Assembly (NCBI GenBank): GCA_008921705.1
Contig: VFFE01007213.1
Coordinates: forward strand, 60,067 to 124,066
Direction: 5' to 3'
Length of the DNA stretch: 64,000 nt
Origin: Burhinus oedicnemus
Taxonomy: Eukaryota; Chordata; Aves; Charadriiformes; Burhinidae
Position numbers and translations under genes: made by a program. Under the pieces are notes generated by a model. That model saw only the letters and a program-made list of their open reading frames with translations. It was not told the DNA's origin and did not search any database. Shown here one piece after another: positions 12,881 through 25,231 of this stretch; position 1 is the first letter of the stretch; each line of letters opens with the position of its first letter.

Positions 12881-15800
12881 AGGCCTTCTCCACCTTCTCC
12901 ACTTCCTCAGGGTACTCCTGCATTAGCACACTGAACAGAGTCAGTCCTGCAATTTTTCACATTTTTTAATTATTAATAGTGCTCCAAAGCAGAGTTTTCA
13001 CTCCAGCCCACCCAGGGCTTTCCTAGCTGGTACCTGGGCAGAGTTCCAGGGACATGAGCCAAGACAGTTCCCAACAGCCAGCTTAGCTGGGTGGAGACAA
13101 AGTCAAAGCGGCTTCCCCAGGGGTACTGATCACTCACATACTGAAGGCTTTCAGAGACGTGGCCAAGATTGACTACTCTAGAGAAGTTCTTTTGGCTGGT
13201 TTTATGAAGAAGCACCACAAACATCAGAAAGTCCTCATTTGATTCTAAAGAAAAATAGAAGCAAAGATTAGAAGATTAAACTTTTTCTTTTTCTCAGCAC
13301 ATTAAATTTGTCCCATTACTGCTCGGTACCTTTATCTAGGCAGACTGGGGAAACGGGATAGTAGAAGGGTGCAGTGACTTCCCCAAATTCAAACAGCACA
13401 ACAACAGCTGAGGATCAAATCCCCATCTTCTGAGTACTTGTCTTCTATCTGTCAGAGTCCATTGTATTATAAGCTCATTGCTCTCTTATATGAACTCATA
13501 TAACCTCTATCCCCATCCCCACACCAAGTGCAAAAAGCAGACGAAGGAACAAGCAAACATGGTGGCTGCAAGATGAAGTCAAGTATATGCGGCTCAGGTT
13601 GAAAGTCCAGATTCTTAGCAATGAGAAAAATTTCATCTGATGGAAAACTGATTTAAGGAAATAGTGGATTCGGGAGTCTTATAGTTAAGACTGGGGGAGG
13701 AGGAAGATACCTTGCACCTCACCTTATGCAGATGGATGTCTCCAACCAACCTGTCACCTCTGTGTAGCCAATGGGAAAAAACCAGATATTTTGAGAGACG
13801 GTTCATCTCATTTATTGTAGAAGCTGACTTTTACCATGATTTTTCTATTTATAGATGATGAAGACAGCCTAAGGTCAGGTTTCTTTGTCCTGAATATGGA
13901 TTTCTCCACTGCAGACATCTATATCTGAGAAAATCACTTTGTAGTCCCTGGACATTAACAGCGATGAAGTTTAAGGCACAATCCTACAATAATTGTCAAT
14001 GTTTCCTCAGATGATCTGTGTTATTTTCTTCATTTGTTATATTGTCTAGATCTCCTGTGACTGTAATAACAGCCAAGCCGCTCAGCTCAACAGCAGCTCT
14101 GTCCCACCATTGGGCATAGATATTTTCTGCATTAAGCAGAAATTATCAGTTTGGCAGCAAAGCCGAGGGTGTCCGGACCGTTCTCTCTAGAAATTGTTAC
14201 ACTGGACTTTCAAGACCTTAAAAATGTACAGAAGCATTAACGTCATCCTGGAACATAACACACAATCGCTATTCAGATTTCCGGTGCCTCCCTACGCAAA
14301 GAATATAATGAAAAGCATCTTGCGCTTAGGAGGGGTCTGTACAATGAGCTCTTGAGCCCCAGGCTTCGCCCAACAAACTGCTTATCTGTGTATCAGAAAC
14401 TAAGAAAACCCTTCTGCTCCCACCCCAGTGCGTCGTTTCAGTCAGCCTGACTGGTTGGGGGCACTTGGTGCTATGCAACTCCACTATGGTTCTGCTTATG
14501 CTTTAAAACGTATCTTTTTCTGTAGGTTCACCCACCTATCAACTTTCAAACGCTATCAGTTACTCCGTATTCTTGTTTGCTCTCCACAATTTACTCTCTG
14601 TGATTTATACGCTTATACTGTTCTTCGTAGCTGGCAAGTCCCTGTTACCTCTCAAATGGTTTTCAAGAACACTTTTATAATGACATGAAGAATAAGCAGA
14701 GGATCATCCTCCACTGTAGTGGAACCGTTCTACTTGGAGTCCTCAGAGTGGTCACACACGTCGCCATTCCCAGCAGCTGCCTGAAGAAGCCGGGAAGCGT
14801 GAGTTGGAGCCGCCTACTCATCCTAGGAGAAAAAATATGATATTTCTGTATTAATGGGCATTGTTTTCCTGATGGCAGGTGAGCAATCAGGTAGGAATGC
14901 TCAGCTGGAGCAGCAGGAATGACAGATTGAAGAGCTGATGCATGCTGGTTATTCAATGTCCAATGAACATTGCTAGGCATTTCCTAAACTCTTGCAATGC
15001 ACTGGTGAATTACTGTTCATGCTCCCACATTTTGATATATGTAAATGAGGAAATTGAGGCAGAGGAAGGTTAAAAAACGACTTCAAAAGTGATACATGGA
15101 AGAACAGGGAATGGAAGTCTGTTGTTCTGAACCACTCTCTGCTTCTACAAGGAAAAGAGCATTTTTCTGTTTGTTTTTGAGGGCTGATGGATTCCTTATC
15201 CTTCTTGTTCTGACACTTGGATCAGGTTTTCCAGCTCTGGAGTCCCTGACCGTAACTGCTTCTACCTCAGTCATGAGACTGTTTTGAGACCCGGGGGGTG
15301 CCACTGCTGCTACTACTGAGACTAATAAACCAGACAGTCTCTTTACTTGATTCTGTTCACACCGACTTCACATTTTCCAGCTATTTTCTCCAGGCACATG
15401 GGCGAGAAACATCCTTTAAAAAATCCAGCTCAGATTTTTGAGTAATCCCGTGTCTCCAGCATTTAGAGTTTACAAAAGAGCCGGGTGACTACCTTGGGGC
15501 TTTGCAATAAACAAGTGTAAACCCCATCTATACCTAATTGAACATACATCAAAGCACATTTGCGAGCAGAGAATGAGTGTGGTCTGTCCAGGGAAGCCTG
15601 GCTATTGGGAAAATTTTCAAGGAAACAAAATGACATGAAGGAAGGCAAAAATGAAACACAAGATCTCACCCATGCATTATGCTAAGAGGTCATTTTCTGC
15701 AGCAGACTCCTGAGAAAACAGGTTTCTGTGCAATGGAGTCAAGCTATTTTACCCTCTTTTATAACTAATAATCACCTGTAACTAACAAGCAACTAAACCG

Positions 15801-17229
15801 CCTTGTCATCCTCTGTCACTCACTCTGCCCACATCCAGCTAGAATCATTAACTACCTTACAGCTTCTTTAAAAGTACAGAAAGGTGAAATCAGTCATAGA
15901 TGATGGGGGAAGAAACTCTAGAGGAGATTTTAAAATAAGGGAACAACACTGAGTGCGTCTGCTTGGAAGAAAACTGCTCGGTATTATAAGCAGCATGCAT
16001 CTTTCAACAATCTTCATGTAAAAATGATATTAAATACCAAAAGTGTATTGCCACGTAGGAAAACATTCATCCATCTGTTTGCAAAGCCAGGTACTTACAA
16101 TTAAGTCAGCCACAAACATTGAAAAATCATGAGATAAGATTGAAAATGACAGGATTTAAAAAATGCAGTAAGGGTTCATTTAATAACCTCCCTGGCTTCC
16201 TCGCTTGCAGGGGATGTTATTTTCATGCAATTCTCCTCTGCCGTGTGGTCTGGAGCACGCCACGTGAAGGGTAGTTAAAGCCATTCTTCCTTCGGTCCCA
16301 AAAGATCTTCATTCGGGGCAGAAGCCATCGATGCAGCAAAGGGTCTGTCACCAGAAATCACAGCCCTCACAATATGACGGCGAAAGCCAGCTGTCCTGTG
16401 GTCACACAGGGTGAAATTAGATCCTGGGAATGGAATGATCTCAAAGTTAAAATATATATTAGGTGCCATTTTAATAAGGTCTGTAACCAGATCGAATTTT
16501 CCAGAGTTTATTGACCTTTTAGAGCAGCCAAGGTACCCTAAGGAGATATTCCAGTGTGCACCCAAAACAGGAGGGAATATTTCCCCTCAGGGGTTCAGTG
16601 CTTGCCACAGATCTAGGAACCCCTTTCCAAGTGAGAATCATACTTATTTTTTTGTGATTTAAAGGCTACGATGTGGAGCTACAATTGTGTTTCCTGCCTT
16701 GCAGTTCAGAGAAATAAAGGAAGTTTAATCAAAGATTACAGCCTCTTTTATCGAAAATTAGTCTGGGCTCTTTCCACTATTTTCCGTCTGTAATTAGTGA
16801 GATAAGGGAGATGGGATTTGGCGAGGAGACCATCAAGTCTCAGTCCAATAACTCTGCCACTCAGGGTAAGGAGATGCTGTCACCTCTTTGGCTAACAAGT
16901 GCATCTCACCGTGAGCCATTTTTAGCATTAAGCGCTACTGAGCTGCTCTGAAGCCACTGGGAGAGGCTGCAAGGCAGAATAGGCATCCCCCATCTCAAAC
17001 CCCACACTGTTGTGAGAGATTGAGATGAGGAAGACTACTCTGGAGGAAGGAAAACAATCCAGTTTTGCTTTTTCCCCATTCCTTACATTCAGGCGACACA
17101 ACTCAGTTTACAACCTGTGACCAAGCACAGTCCATCGCACATGGGCTGACCATGTCTTGCCCTGACAACTCAAAGGCAGGGTTAAAGCACACATACCAGT
17201 GCCACCCATGTTTCTCTGGTGAGGGCCAT
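12881..17229. other. Unique non-coding stretch
   Basis: Over 4 kb with no gene or repeat recognised. A 96-codon minus frame at 16275-16565 reads smoothly but overlaps an 83-codon plus frame of similar look, has no known domain and is treated as chance. Several decayed elements could be hidden here that cannot be recognised by eye. Confidence 0.55.
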
Positions 17230-18022
17230 CACTGAGCAATGTCACTGCAGTTCAACAAGGCCGAGTGCCGGGTCGTGCACTTGGGTCACCACAATCCTAT
17301 GCAGCGCTACAGGCTTGGGGACGAGTGGCTGGAAAGCTGCTCAGTGGAAAAGGGATGTTGGTCCACAGACGGTTAAATATGAGGTGGCAGTGTGCCCAGG
17401 TGGCCAAGAAAGCCAACAGCATTCTGGCTTGTATCAAGAGCAATGTGGTGAGCAGGACTAAGGAAGTGATTGTCCTCCTGTACTCGGCACTGGTGAGGCC
17501 CCACCTGGAATACTGTTTCGGGCCCCTCACTCCAAGAAAGACATTGAGGTGCTGGAGTGTGTCCAGAGAAGGGCAACAAAGCTGGTGAGGGGTCTAGAGA
17601 AGAAGTCTTCTGAGGAGCGGCTGAGGGAACTGGGGTTGTTTAGTCTGGAGAAAAGGAGGCTGAGGGGACACCTTATCGCTCACTACCACTACCTGAAAGG
17701 AGGTTGTAGAGAGGTGGGGGTTGGTCTTTTCTCCCAAGTAACAACCCGTAAGACAAGAGGAAATGGCCTCAAGTTGCACCAGGGGAGGTTTAGATTGGAT
17801 ACTAGGAAAAATTTCTTCCCTGAAAGGGTTGTTAAGCATTGGAACAGGCTGCCCAGGGAAAGGGTGGAGTTGCAATCCCTGGAGGTATTTAAAAGCCGGG
17901 TAGACGTGGTGCTGAGGGACATGGTTTAGTGGTGGTTTTGGCAGTGTTACGCTGATGGTTGGACTCCATGATCTTAAAGGTCCCTTCCAATCTAGGTGAT
18001 TCTATGTTTCTATGATTCTATG
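17230..18022 (+). mobile_element. CR1 LINE, longest young copy in the window, frameshifted ORF2
   Basis: This copy begins inside the ORF2 reverse-transcriptase domain ([12 protein letters not shown], then [10 protein letters not shown]) and runs to the 3' tail at 17999-18022, which has three units: ATTCTATG, TTTCTATG, ATTCTATG. The coding line is carried first by the frame at 17265-17588 ([28 protein letters not shown]). After a deletion of about 7 bases near 17515, it continues in the frame at 17549-17929 ([42 protein letters not shown], ending in VVLRDMV and a stop). The stop and tail match the copies at 1.8 and 45.3 kb, so all three are one subfamily. Dead by truncation and frameshift. Confidence 0.94.
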
Positions 18023-21000
18023 TCATCTATAGAGTAAAATTAATCTTCATGTCACACCCATAACACCAGCAAACCTCACATGGGTTGAGGTGGTGGTCAG
18101 ACAGAATACTCCCATCAGCCACATGGAGTTAAAGATGTCACTCAGGCCTGAAGAACATTTGTTGTTGTTGAGATCTGCTCCTGCTGGTGTCTGCAGGCAG
18201 CAACAACAAAACCAAAGATGGCCGAGGCCATGTCCATTGCAAAATGCTTCCTGCCATGGTGAAATTAAAGTCCATGTCAGCTTTTTGTATGCAGCCCTTG
18301 AAAGATCTTGCTGGCCCTGCTCAGCTCCTCTGCTGCATTTGTAGCAGCCATATCAGGGTGTACTCCATCCCATGTTTATCCTCTGTTTGCACAATTCCTC
18401 ACCGGCAGCTGAGCCGGGCACGTTTGGCAGAGCATTAACATAGCAGATTTCTTGAGCACGCAACATCACCCTCTGCTCTGCAGGGCATGCTTAGTCTCAG
18501 CCTTGGCTGAGCTGGAAAGTTTGCAATATAGCCACGGGCTTATCTAATTTCAAGAATGTTTGCAGAGCCACCTTTCATCTGAAAATCTTGGCAGAGCTCC
18601 TAAATCCAGCCTTCTCCGAGAAACATCAAATTATTGACTAAGCATAAAAGTTGTTAAACCTTTCAAACTCTGTTTGCTTGTTGACTTTATGTTCTCCTGT
18701 GAATCAGTCTTTATGGGCAAATGCACAGACAACGTAAACTCCTTGTGATATTTCCAAGTAGAAAAACAGAAGCAACTGAGATCATCTTTGAACATTTCAT
18801 AAAGGGAGCGTGTGGAAATGTAACATCATTTGCTGACTGCATAAGTAATTAAAGACACAGAAAAGATCTGACTCTCTCTAACACTGATCACAATTATCCA
18901 TTATTCTTCTCTCGGTTTAATGAGTGTTTATACTAAAAGCCTGTTTGAAGTTTTAACTAGAGTGCTATGACTGACATCTAGATAATTAAATGCAGTGATT
19001 TAATATCCTTGAAGTTCCTGTTCCCAGAATGATCCCAAAGTGCTCTGTATTTTTTACAGTTCTGAACAATGGCATCCAAAATATTGGGTTTCCCTTTATT
19101 CATCTCCCTTTCATCACTCCGTCTTAATGAACTATGAAGCCATGATCCGACTTGGACAGGAAGGCAATAATCATATTAGAAGATCAGAGCAAATTCTTTG
19201 TCTCTTGAAAGGATCCATCTTATGAAGCTTTAGCCTCTCAAACAAGACATTTAATTTCATTTATTTGTGAGGTCTTGGTGCTTAAAGGACAGATATAAAG
19301 GCCTTCAGAGGAGGATTCACCTCAGATACCTTAGCTGCCAAGTTAATGTAAGATAAATCACACGCTGAAAGTGTCTCTTTCTCTCTACCAGCTACAGAAG
19401 GAGCCCAGACACTCGTCTAGGATGAGTCACCTAATTTACAGATGGTAAGTTAATTAAGGTGGGCCCAGCTCTTAGAGTTTAGGACTATAACTTCTTACCT
19501 GCGTGACAGCATGATAGGGTAAGGTACTGTCCCCTCATTTGCCAATCATCAGTCCAGTGAGTTTGACTGAAGCTGATCTATAAAGGCACCTGACTTGATT
19601 TAAAAGCATGAAGAAAAGAAAACTTCATTACTTCTCCTGAGAATCTTTTTTTTTATACATAATTAGTCATCTCTACACGTATTTGAAATGTTTGCCTTGT
19701 TTGGTATTGGATTTTTTCTAACCTTGCTCCCAACCATTGGCTTTTGTTTCACTTCTCTCTGCTGGATTAAAGAGCTGTTAGCAATTGTGTTGCTTTTTTT
19801 CTCCTTTTGAAAGACTTTATTTGCCTAATCAAATCACTCAAACTTATTTTGTTCAGATAAACAGATGGAATGCGCTCTGCATAAACACAGAAATAAACAG
19901 GAATGGCAACCTCAAAACAAGGTAGATTTCTCCTAGCTTTGGGAGCTCAGCTGTAGATGATACGAACTTTTCCACTTGCTTCCTGTGCTCCAAGGCATAG
20001 CGAATAAACATATGGGGTTCTGGAAGGTTCTGCATAATGGTGGGATGCGTTTCTACCACTCTTCTTAAAGGAAGTTTCAATCCCTGAAAATGGATTGTAA
20101 TGGGGAATAAGGAAAAATATTGACAAAAACCTTTTCCAGTGTGATACTGCTTTTTTTGGCTGCTTCTTTTCCTTCTTTTTTGATTTTTTTTCATCTCACC
20201 AAGATTTCTTTTACAAAGCTTCACCATCCCAGTCTAACAATTCCTCTCATGGGCTGGATAACAAACCAGTAGAGAGGTTGCTCCATGGGCTGTGGGAGCA
20301 GAACCGTGACAGGAGGTGTGGAGGGAGGACCATGACTGGAGGTGAGTCCCAGGGTGAGATTACCAGCTCTGATGGAGTATAGGAGGGAAGAGGAGAAGCA
20401 TGTCCTCTAACTGATTTGTACACTGCTGGAGTTGTTCCCGGGAGATGAGCAGCTCACAGGCAGGGAAAAATTCCCACAGGCAATTTAAGAACTGCCGGAT
20501 TTCCATGGTCAGTCTTCTCAAAATGCATCCAGCTCCAGTCACTACAATAACTGTGTATCTCTGAATATGTTTTTTAAAAGATATAGTGGAACAGTTTAGG
20601 GAATGATCATAATATTTTTTTTCAGTTAAAATTTCAAAATTCAAAATTCCCTAACTTTTCCACACGTTCAGAATGAAATGTTTCCACTTTGAAAACACCA
20701 TTGGCAACAAATTCATATTAATTTTCTTTGAAAACATAGGCATTTTTAAAACAAAAGTGAAATTTATAGAGGCTACCGTAGCAAAGCATTCCTACTGAGC
20801 AAGTGTTTAACGAAATGATTCCTGCTGTACTCTTCTCCATATCACTGTGCAATAGGGAAATGACATGGTCCCATTTTCCTGTTGTATCATGGACATCAGA
20901 GAAACCAAGAATTTGAAGAAATTCTCATGACATCATGGCATTGGGGGATGCTTACAGGCTGTATTGTGTTACAGGTTATACATTCCAGCTAATAAATCAA

Positions 21001-22395
21001 ACCATTCTTGTTAACAGAGAGGCAGCAGCGTCCCGAACCACAGATTTCTTCTGGCAAGGCAGCATGGTATGAAAATACAGTCTTAGCTGCTGGACACCTG
21101 CAGCAAACACATCTCATGACCTTTCTGAAAAAGATTGCTTTCTTTTTTCTTTTCTTTTTTTTTTTTTTTAACTGAAAAAGTCTTACGTACATCAAAGCGC
21201 TCCCTGGCAAATTGTGGCCTCAGCAGTGAAGACAAAACATCCCTAGGAAACAATCATCAAGTTTCATTTATTCTTAAGCTTTGCACCATGTTTCCTCTAC
21301 CTTGACCTTTGCCAAAGTAGGGTAGAAGATGGTCACAAGCTCCTAAAAGAGTCGCGAGGGTGTTTTTCAAGCTTTGAAAGCCATCTTCGTATCTGCAGCA
21401 AAATCATTCAATCTTCAGTCATTCAACCATTCAGCAGCCCTGAAGCCAACTGGCTTGTCCCAAGCTGGCAGGTACCTGTGGACCTGTCCACGTGGACTCC
21501 TACCTCTCTCATCCCATCTGGCCAGGTACATCAGCTACTTTCTGCCAGCGGACTGGCCAGGCAAAAAGCCTCAGGAAGGGTTGGACAGAGGCTGCTGGCA
21601 TCTGAAACACACACCATGCGTCTGCATTTCCTCCGCCTATCTCTTCGGTTTGCAGGTGCTCGAAAAAGGAGCCCTAGGGACCGTATTCGGTGGTTTAAGG
21701 CTGTCCCTAGTTATCCAGGTACATTATGGGATGATGGAGGTCTCAGACATATATTCTCAAGATTATAAGAGAACTGACACATAATAAGATAGTCTAAATA
21801 TTTCAGCTATAATAACCTTCACCTTTCCCTTCATTCCCTGCAGTATCTATCTTATTATTACATTTCATTGTGTTCCCCAGGGGGCTTACTCTGCTTGTTA
21901 CAGCTGGATAATTCTTTTATCACTCCAAGGCTGTCTATTCCATCTCTCCCTCTCTAAATCTTTCTCCTTAATTGTTCTCACGCACTTTCTCTTTTTTATT
22001 ACTACTTTTGAGCCGGAGATTCACTCAGCAGGCCCTGGCGATTCCCAGCAAAGCCATCACTCACCATCAATCATTCTCCCGCAGAATTAGATAACTCCTT
22101 TCTGTTCCCACGTCGCAGGATACCCCAGAGGGTTTGAGTCTGGGGAGAGCTGTGCCAGACTGAATCAGCACTAACGCAGTGGAACGTGCCAGGGACACTA
22201 GTCTGTAAAATGGGAGGTGCCCCCAGAGATCGGCCTTGCTTTCTGAAGATCCCTGGTTCCGTAACAGAAAATGCCAGTGTTAAAAGCTTGGTTTGTATGT
22301 ATGGAAGGGTGGCAGAGTGTTGAAAGGCAGCATTGTAAAGACCAGTCCATCAATGTTTGGAGAGGTGGATGCTTTGGGTAGCCTTTGTGTGTTAG
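18023..22395. other. Unique non-coding stretch with T-rich tracts
   Basis: No gene is recognised. The frames at 19853-20227 (minus, 124 codons, lysine-rich start) and 21374-21784 (plus, 136 codons) show no domain. A pyrimidine tract lies at 21138-21169. Confidence 0.55.
21138..21169. repeat. T-rich low-complexity tract
   Basis: Thirty-two bases of almost only T with a few Cs, including a T-run of about 15. It may be the poly-A end of an unrecognised minus-strand insertion, but nothing on its left looks like a known element. Confidence 0.75.
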
Positions 22396-22450
22396 GGATG
22401 GATGGATGGGTGGGTGGATGGATGGATGGATGGAGGGATGGATGGATGGA
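22396..22450. repeat. GGAT tetranucleotide microsatellite
   Basis: About 55 bases of GGAT units with a few variants (GGGT, GGAG). It lies 135 bases before the left copy of the duplicated segment that flanks the assembly gap, so it is a plausible cause of the contig break. Confidence 0.92.
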
Positions 22451-22584
22451 GCTACTGTTTATTCTCAAGTCTGGGATGTGCCAAAAAATATTGAGCCTAT
22501 TCCAGCCTCTGCCATTCCTCGTGTCTGATCTGTGGGCAGGGAAAGGGAATGATGAAGCAGAATGTAGTCGCCTCTCATGGAGTG

Positions 22585-24319
22585 TCAAGAAAGGCAGATC
22601 TAAAATGGCTGTTTCTGACATTGGTATGCAGGCTACCTGGCTAGAGAATCACGCATGCTGAGCCTTCTCAAGAAGTTTAAATTGGCTGCTGTAGCTAAAG
22701 ACGCCAAAACCGCTGATTTTGGGCAGCATGCCGAGATCCCTGCAAGCATTCCCTGCCTTTCTTCTTGGGCTGCATTCCAGCTATGACCTGGCCTGTCGTG
22801 ATAAAACCTGGTCTCCTCTCTGCCAGGATGCGAATATTGCTGTGTTGCACACAGTTCATCCTTTTTCTGTTTCTCTTCCTTTGATTCTTTCATGACTGCA
22901 TTCCGACACTGCGTTAGTTATTATCTAATCCCTCCTTCAATGTGACAGGCTCAAGAAGACGGACACAGGGTTCCACAGTGGCTAGCATTGCTAACACACA
23001 GAAGATAAGTTCTTCCCACAGTTTGCAGTCTCATTCTACACAGGAAAAACTGGACAAGAAAAGAAGGTAAGAAGAAGGTGGAGAACATAGCAGCAAGAGC
23101 AACATGAGGTTAGCATGTTCCAGGGTGCAGAACCAGCAAAAGTAGAAACACTTACTTCCCCCCTTGTAACCCTCTTCAAGATCTTGCTCTAGGCATGTTT
23201 TCTCTGTGCCCCTCCGGTCTTCTGGACATTTAGCTTTGCTTCGATAGGCAGGTATGAGTTGAACTTATCTAGAGATGAGCCTGAGTTAGTGTAACCAAGT
23301 GTTTTCATGGTGCTGTGCAGGGTTTCAAACTTCGCATGCAGAGTTGGAGTGCCTTCTGGTGGTGGTGTGGGCAGGTGTGAAGTGTGGAAACAGTGAGCTG
23401 GTATTTGCCTGGAAATCTCCCAGTAAACACCCGGGGACGACACCCAGGTGGGGCTTCAACAGTCCTGTAATGGTACCTGGCATCATAAAAACTGTAGTGA
23501 ATCACGACTCCACATATTCAATGTCAGAAGAAGGGTGTTCAGCTCCTGTTTTTGAATTCTACCCTCCCACAATGAATACACTATATCTCAGAGTTTCCTA
23601 TATAAAAGCAATAAACAAGTCTCCTTAAGCCAAACTAGCTTCCTCTTCCTCAAAAAACAGCCTTTGTTCTGATTTTCCTCCATGAATTCTCTAGATTTCT
23701 CACACCTCCTGCCATGGCACAAATACCTCCTCTTCTTTCTGTCCCTCTGTGCAACTATGGTCTTGGTGGCTAGACCACAAACTTCTTCATGTTCTTCATC
23801 ACCATTATCAAGGATTTCATTGTTTTGTTCATTGAGTTATGCCCACACATGTGTCATGTGGGGTGTCGTGCTGTGTTTGGGGGTTGGCACATCCCCATGG
23901 CCCAGAAAGGGAAGAGTCATTACCACGAGTGCAGGTTGCATGCAGGGCATCAGGAAAGGGACACCAGCAAACATCTACAGCTTGTTATTGCCGTCCCACA
24001 CATGAGAGAGATGCAGCCCTACCACAAGGAAGAAGTATCAGGCAAAAAAAAATTGACTGGCACTTTTCTGCTGAAGACATCAGATTGACAGGAACAATAG
24101 CAGAGCAGGGAGGCTTTAAAAGAATGATGGTGAAGGGCTGCAAATTAGCTCCATTTCTGTGGGACACAGAACAGTAGAATAGTCATCCTACCTGCCTCTT
24201 GCTTTGGCTGTTCTTTCAAATTCCTTGGTTACTTTTAGTTTTTGTGTGTTTCAGCTACCATTGAAGAAGCTGGAATACACAGGAGCGGCAAAAACCAGAC
24301 CTGTCAATCAGTGCAATCA
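22585..24319 (+). repeat. Direct duplication, left copy (A)
   Basis: This 1,735-base segment is repeated in the same orientation at 25232-26926. By eye the copies differ at roughly 29 single positions, mostly transitions. There are three length differences: about 18 bases near 23625, about 21 bases near 23890 (both present here and absent from the right copy), and one base in an A-run near 24045. The copy stops exactly at the first N. Its content is not recognised: no transposon hallmark, and the frames it carries (for example 23299-23628) resemble nothing known. The duplication could be real or an assembly artefact. Confidence 0.95.
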
Positions 24320-25231
24320 NNNNNNNNNNNNNNNNNNNNNNNNNNNNNNNNNNNNNNNNNNNNNNNNNNNNNNNNNNNNNNNNNNNNNNNNNNNNNNNNN
24401 NNNNNNNNNNNNNNNNNNNNNNNNNNNNNNNNNNNNNNNNNNNNNNNNNNNNNNNNNNNNNNNNNNNNNNNNNNNNNNNNNNNNNNNNNNNNNNNNNNNN
24501 NNNNNNNNNNNNNNNNNNNNNNNNNNNNNNNNNNNNNNNNNNNNNNNNNNNNNNNNNNNNNNNNNNNNNNNNNNNNNNNNNNNNNNNNNNNNNNNNNNNN
24601 NNNNNNNNNNNNNNNNNNNNNNNNNNNNNNNNNNNNNNNNNNNNNNNNNNNNNNNNNNNNNNNNNNNNNNNNNNNNNNNNNNNNNNNNNNNNNNNNNNNN
24701 NNNNNNNNNNNNNNNNNNNNNNNNNNNNNNNNNNNNNNNNNNNNNNNNNNNNNNNNNNNNNNNNNNNNNNNNNNNNNNNNNNNNNNNNNNNNNNNNNNNN
24801 NNNNNNNNNNNNNNNNNNNNNNNNNNNNNNNNNNNNNNNNNNNNNNNNNNNNNNNNNNNNNNNNNNNNNNNNNNNNNNNNNNNNNNNNNNNNNNNNNNNN
24901 NNNNNNNNNNNNNNNNNNNNNNNNNNNNNNNNNNNNNNNNNNNNNNNNNNNNNNNNNNNNNNNNNNNNNNNNNNNNNNNNNNNNNNNNNNNNNNNNNNNN
25001 NNNNNNNNNNNNNNNNNNNNNNNNNNNNNNNNNNNNNNNNNNNNNNNNNNNNNNNNNNNNNNNNNNNNNNNNNNNNNNNNNNNNNNNNNNNNNNNNNNNN
25101 NNNNNNNNNNNNNNNNNNNNNNNNNNNNNNNNNNNNNNNNNNNNNNNNNNNNNNNNNNNNNNNNNNNNNNNNNNNNNNNNNNNNNNNNNNNNNNNNNNNN
25201 NNNNNNNNNNNNNNNNNNNNNNNNNNNNNNN
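24320..25231. other. Assembly gap (912 Ns)
   Basis: The run of Ns is unresolved sequence, flanked on both sides by copies of the same 1.7-kb segment. Long open frames crossing it are meaningless. Whether any real sequence belongs here depends on whether the flanking copies are alleles or true duplicates. Confidence 0.99.

Noticed and set aside
16275..16565. 96-codon minus-strand frame with a natural-looking composition
   Set aside because: No domain recognised, no splice or promoter context, and an equally plausible 83-codon frame runs on the opposite strand over the same bases. Chance is the simplest view.
19853..20227. 124-codon minus-strand frame with a lysine/arginine-rich start and hydrophobic end
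   Set aside because: The basic start comes from T-rich low-complexity sequence read backwards; no family features.
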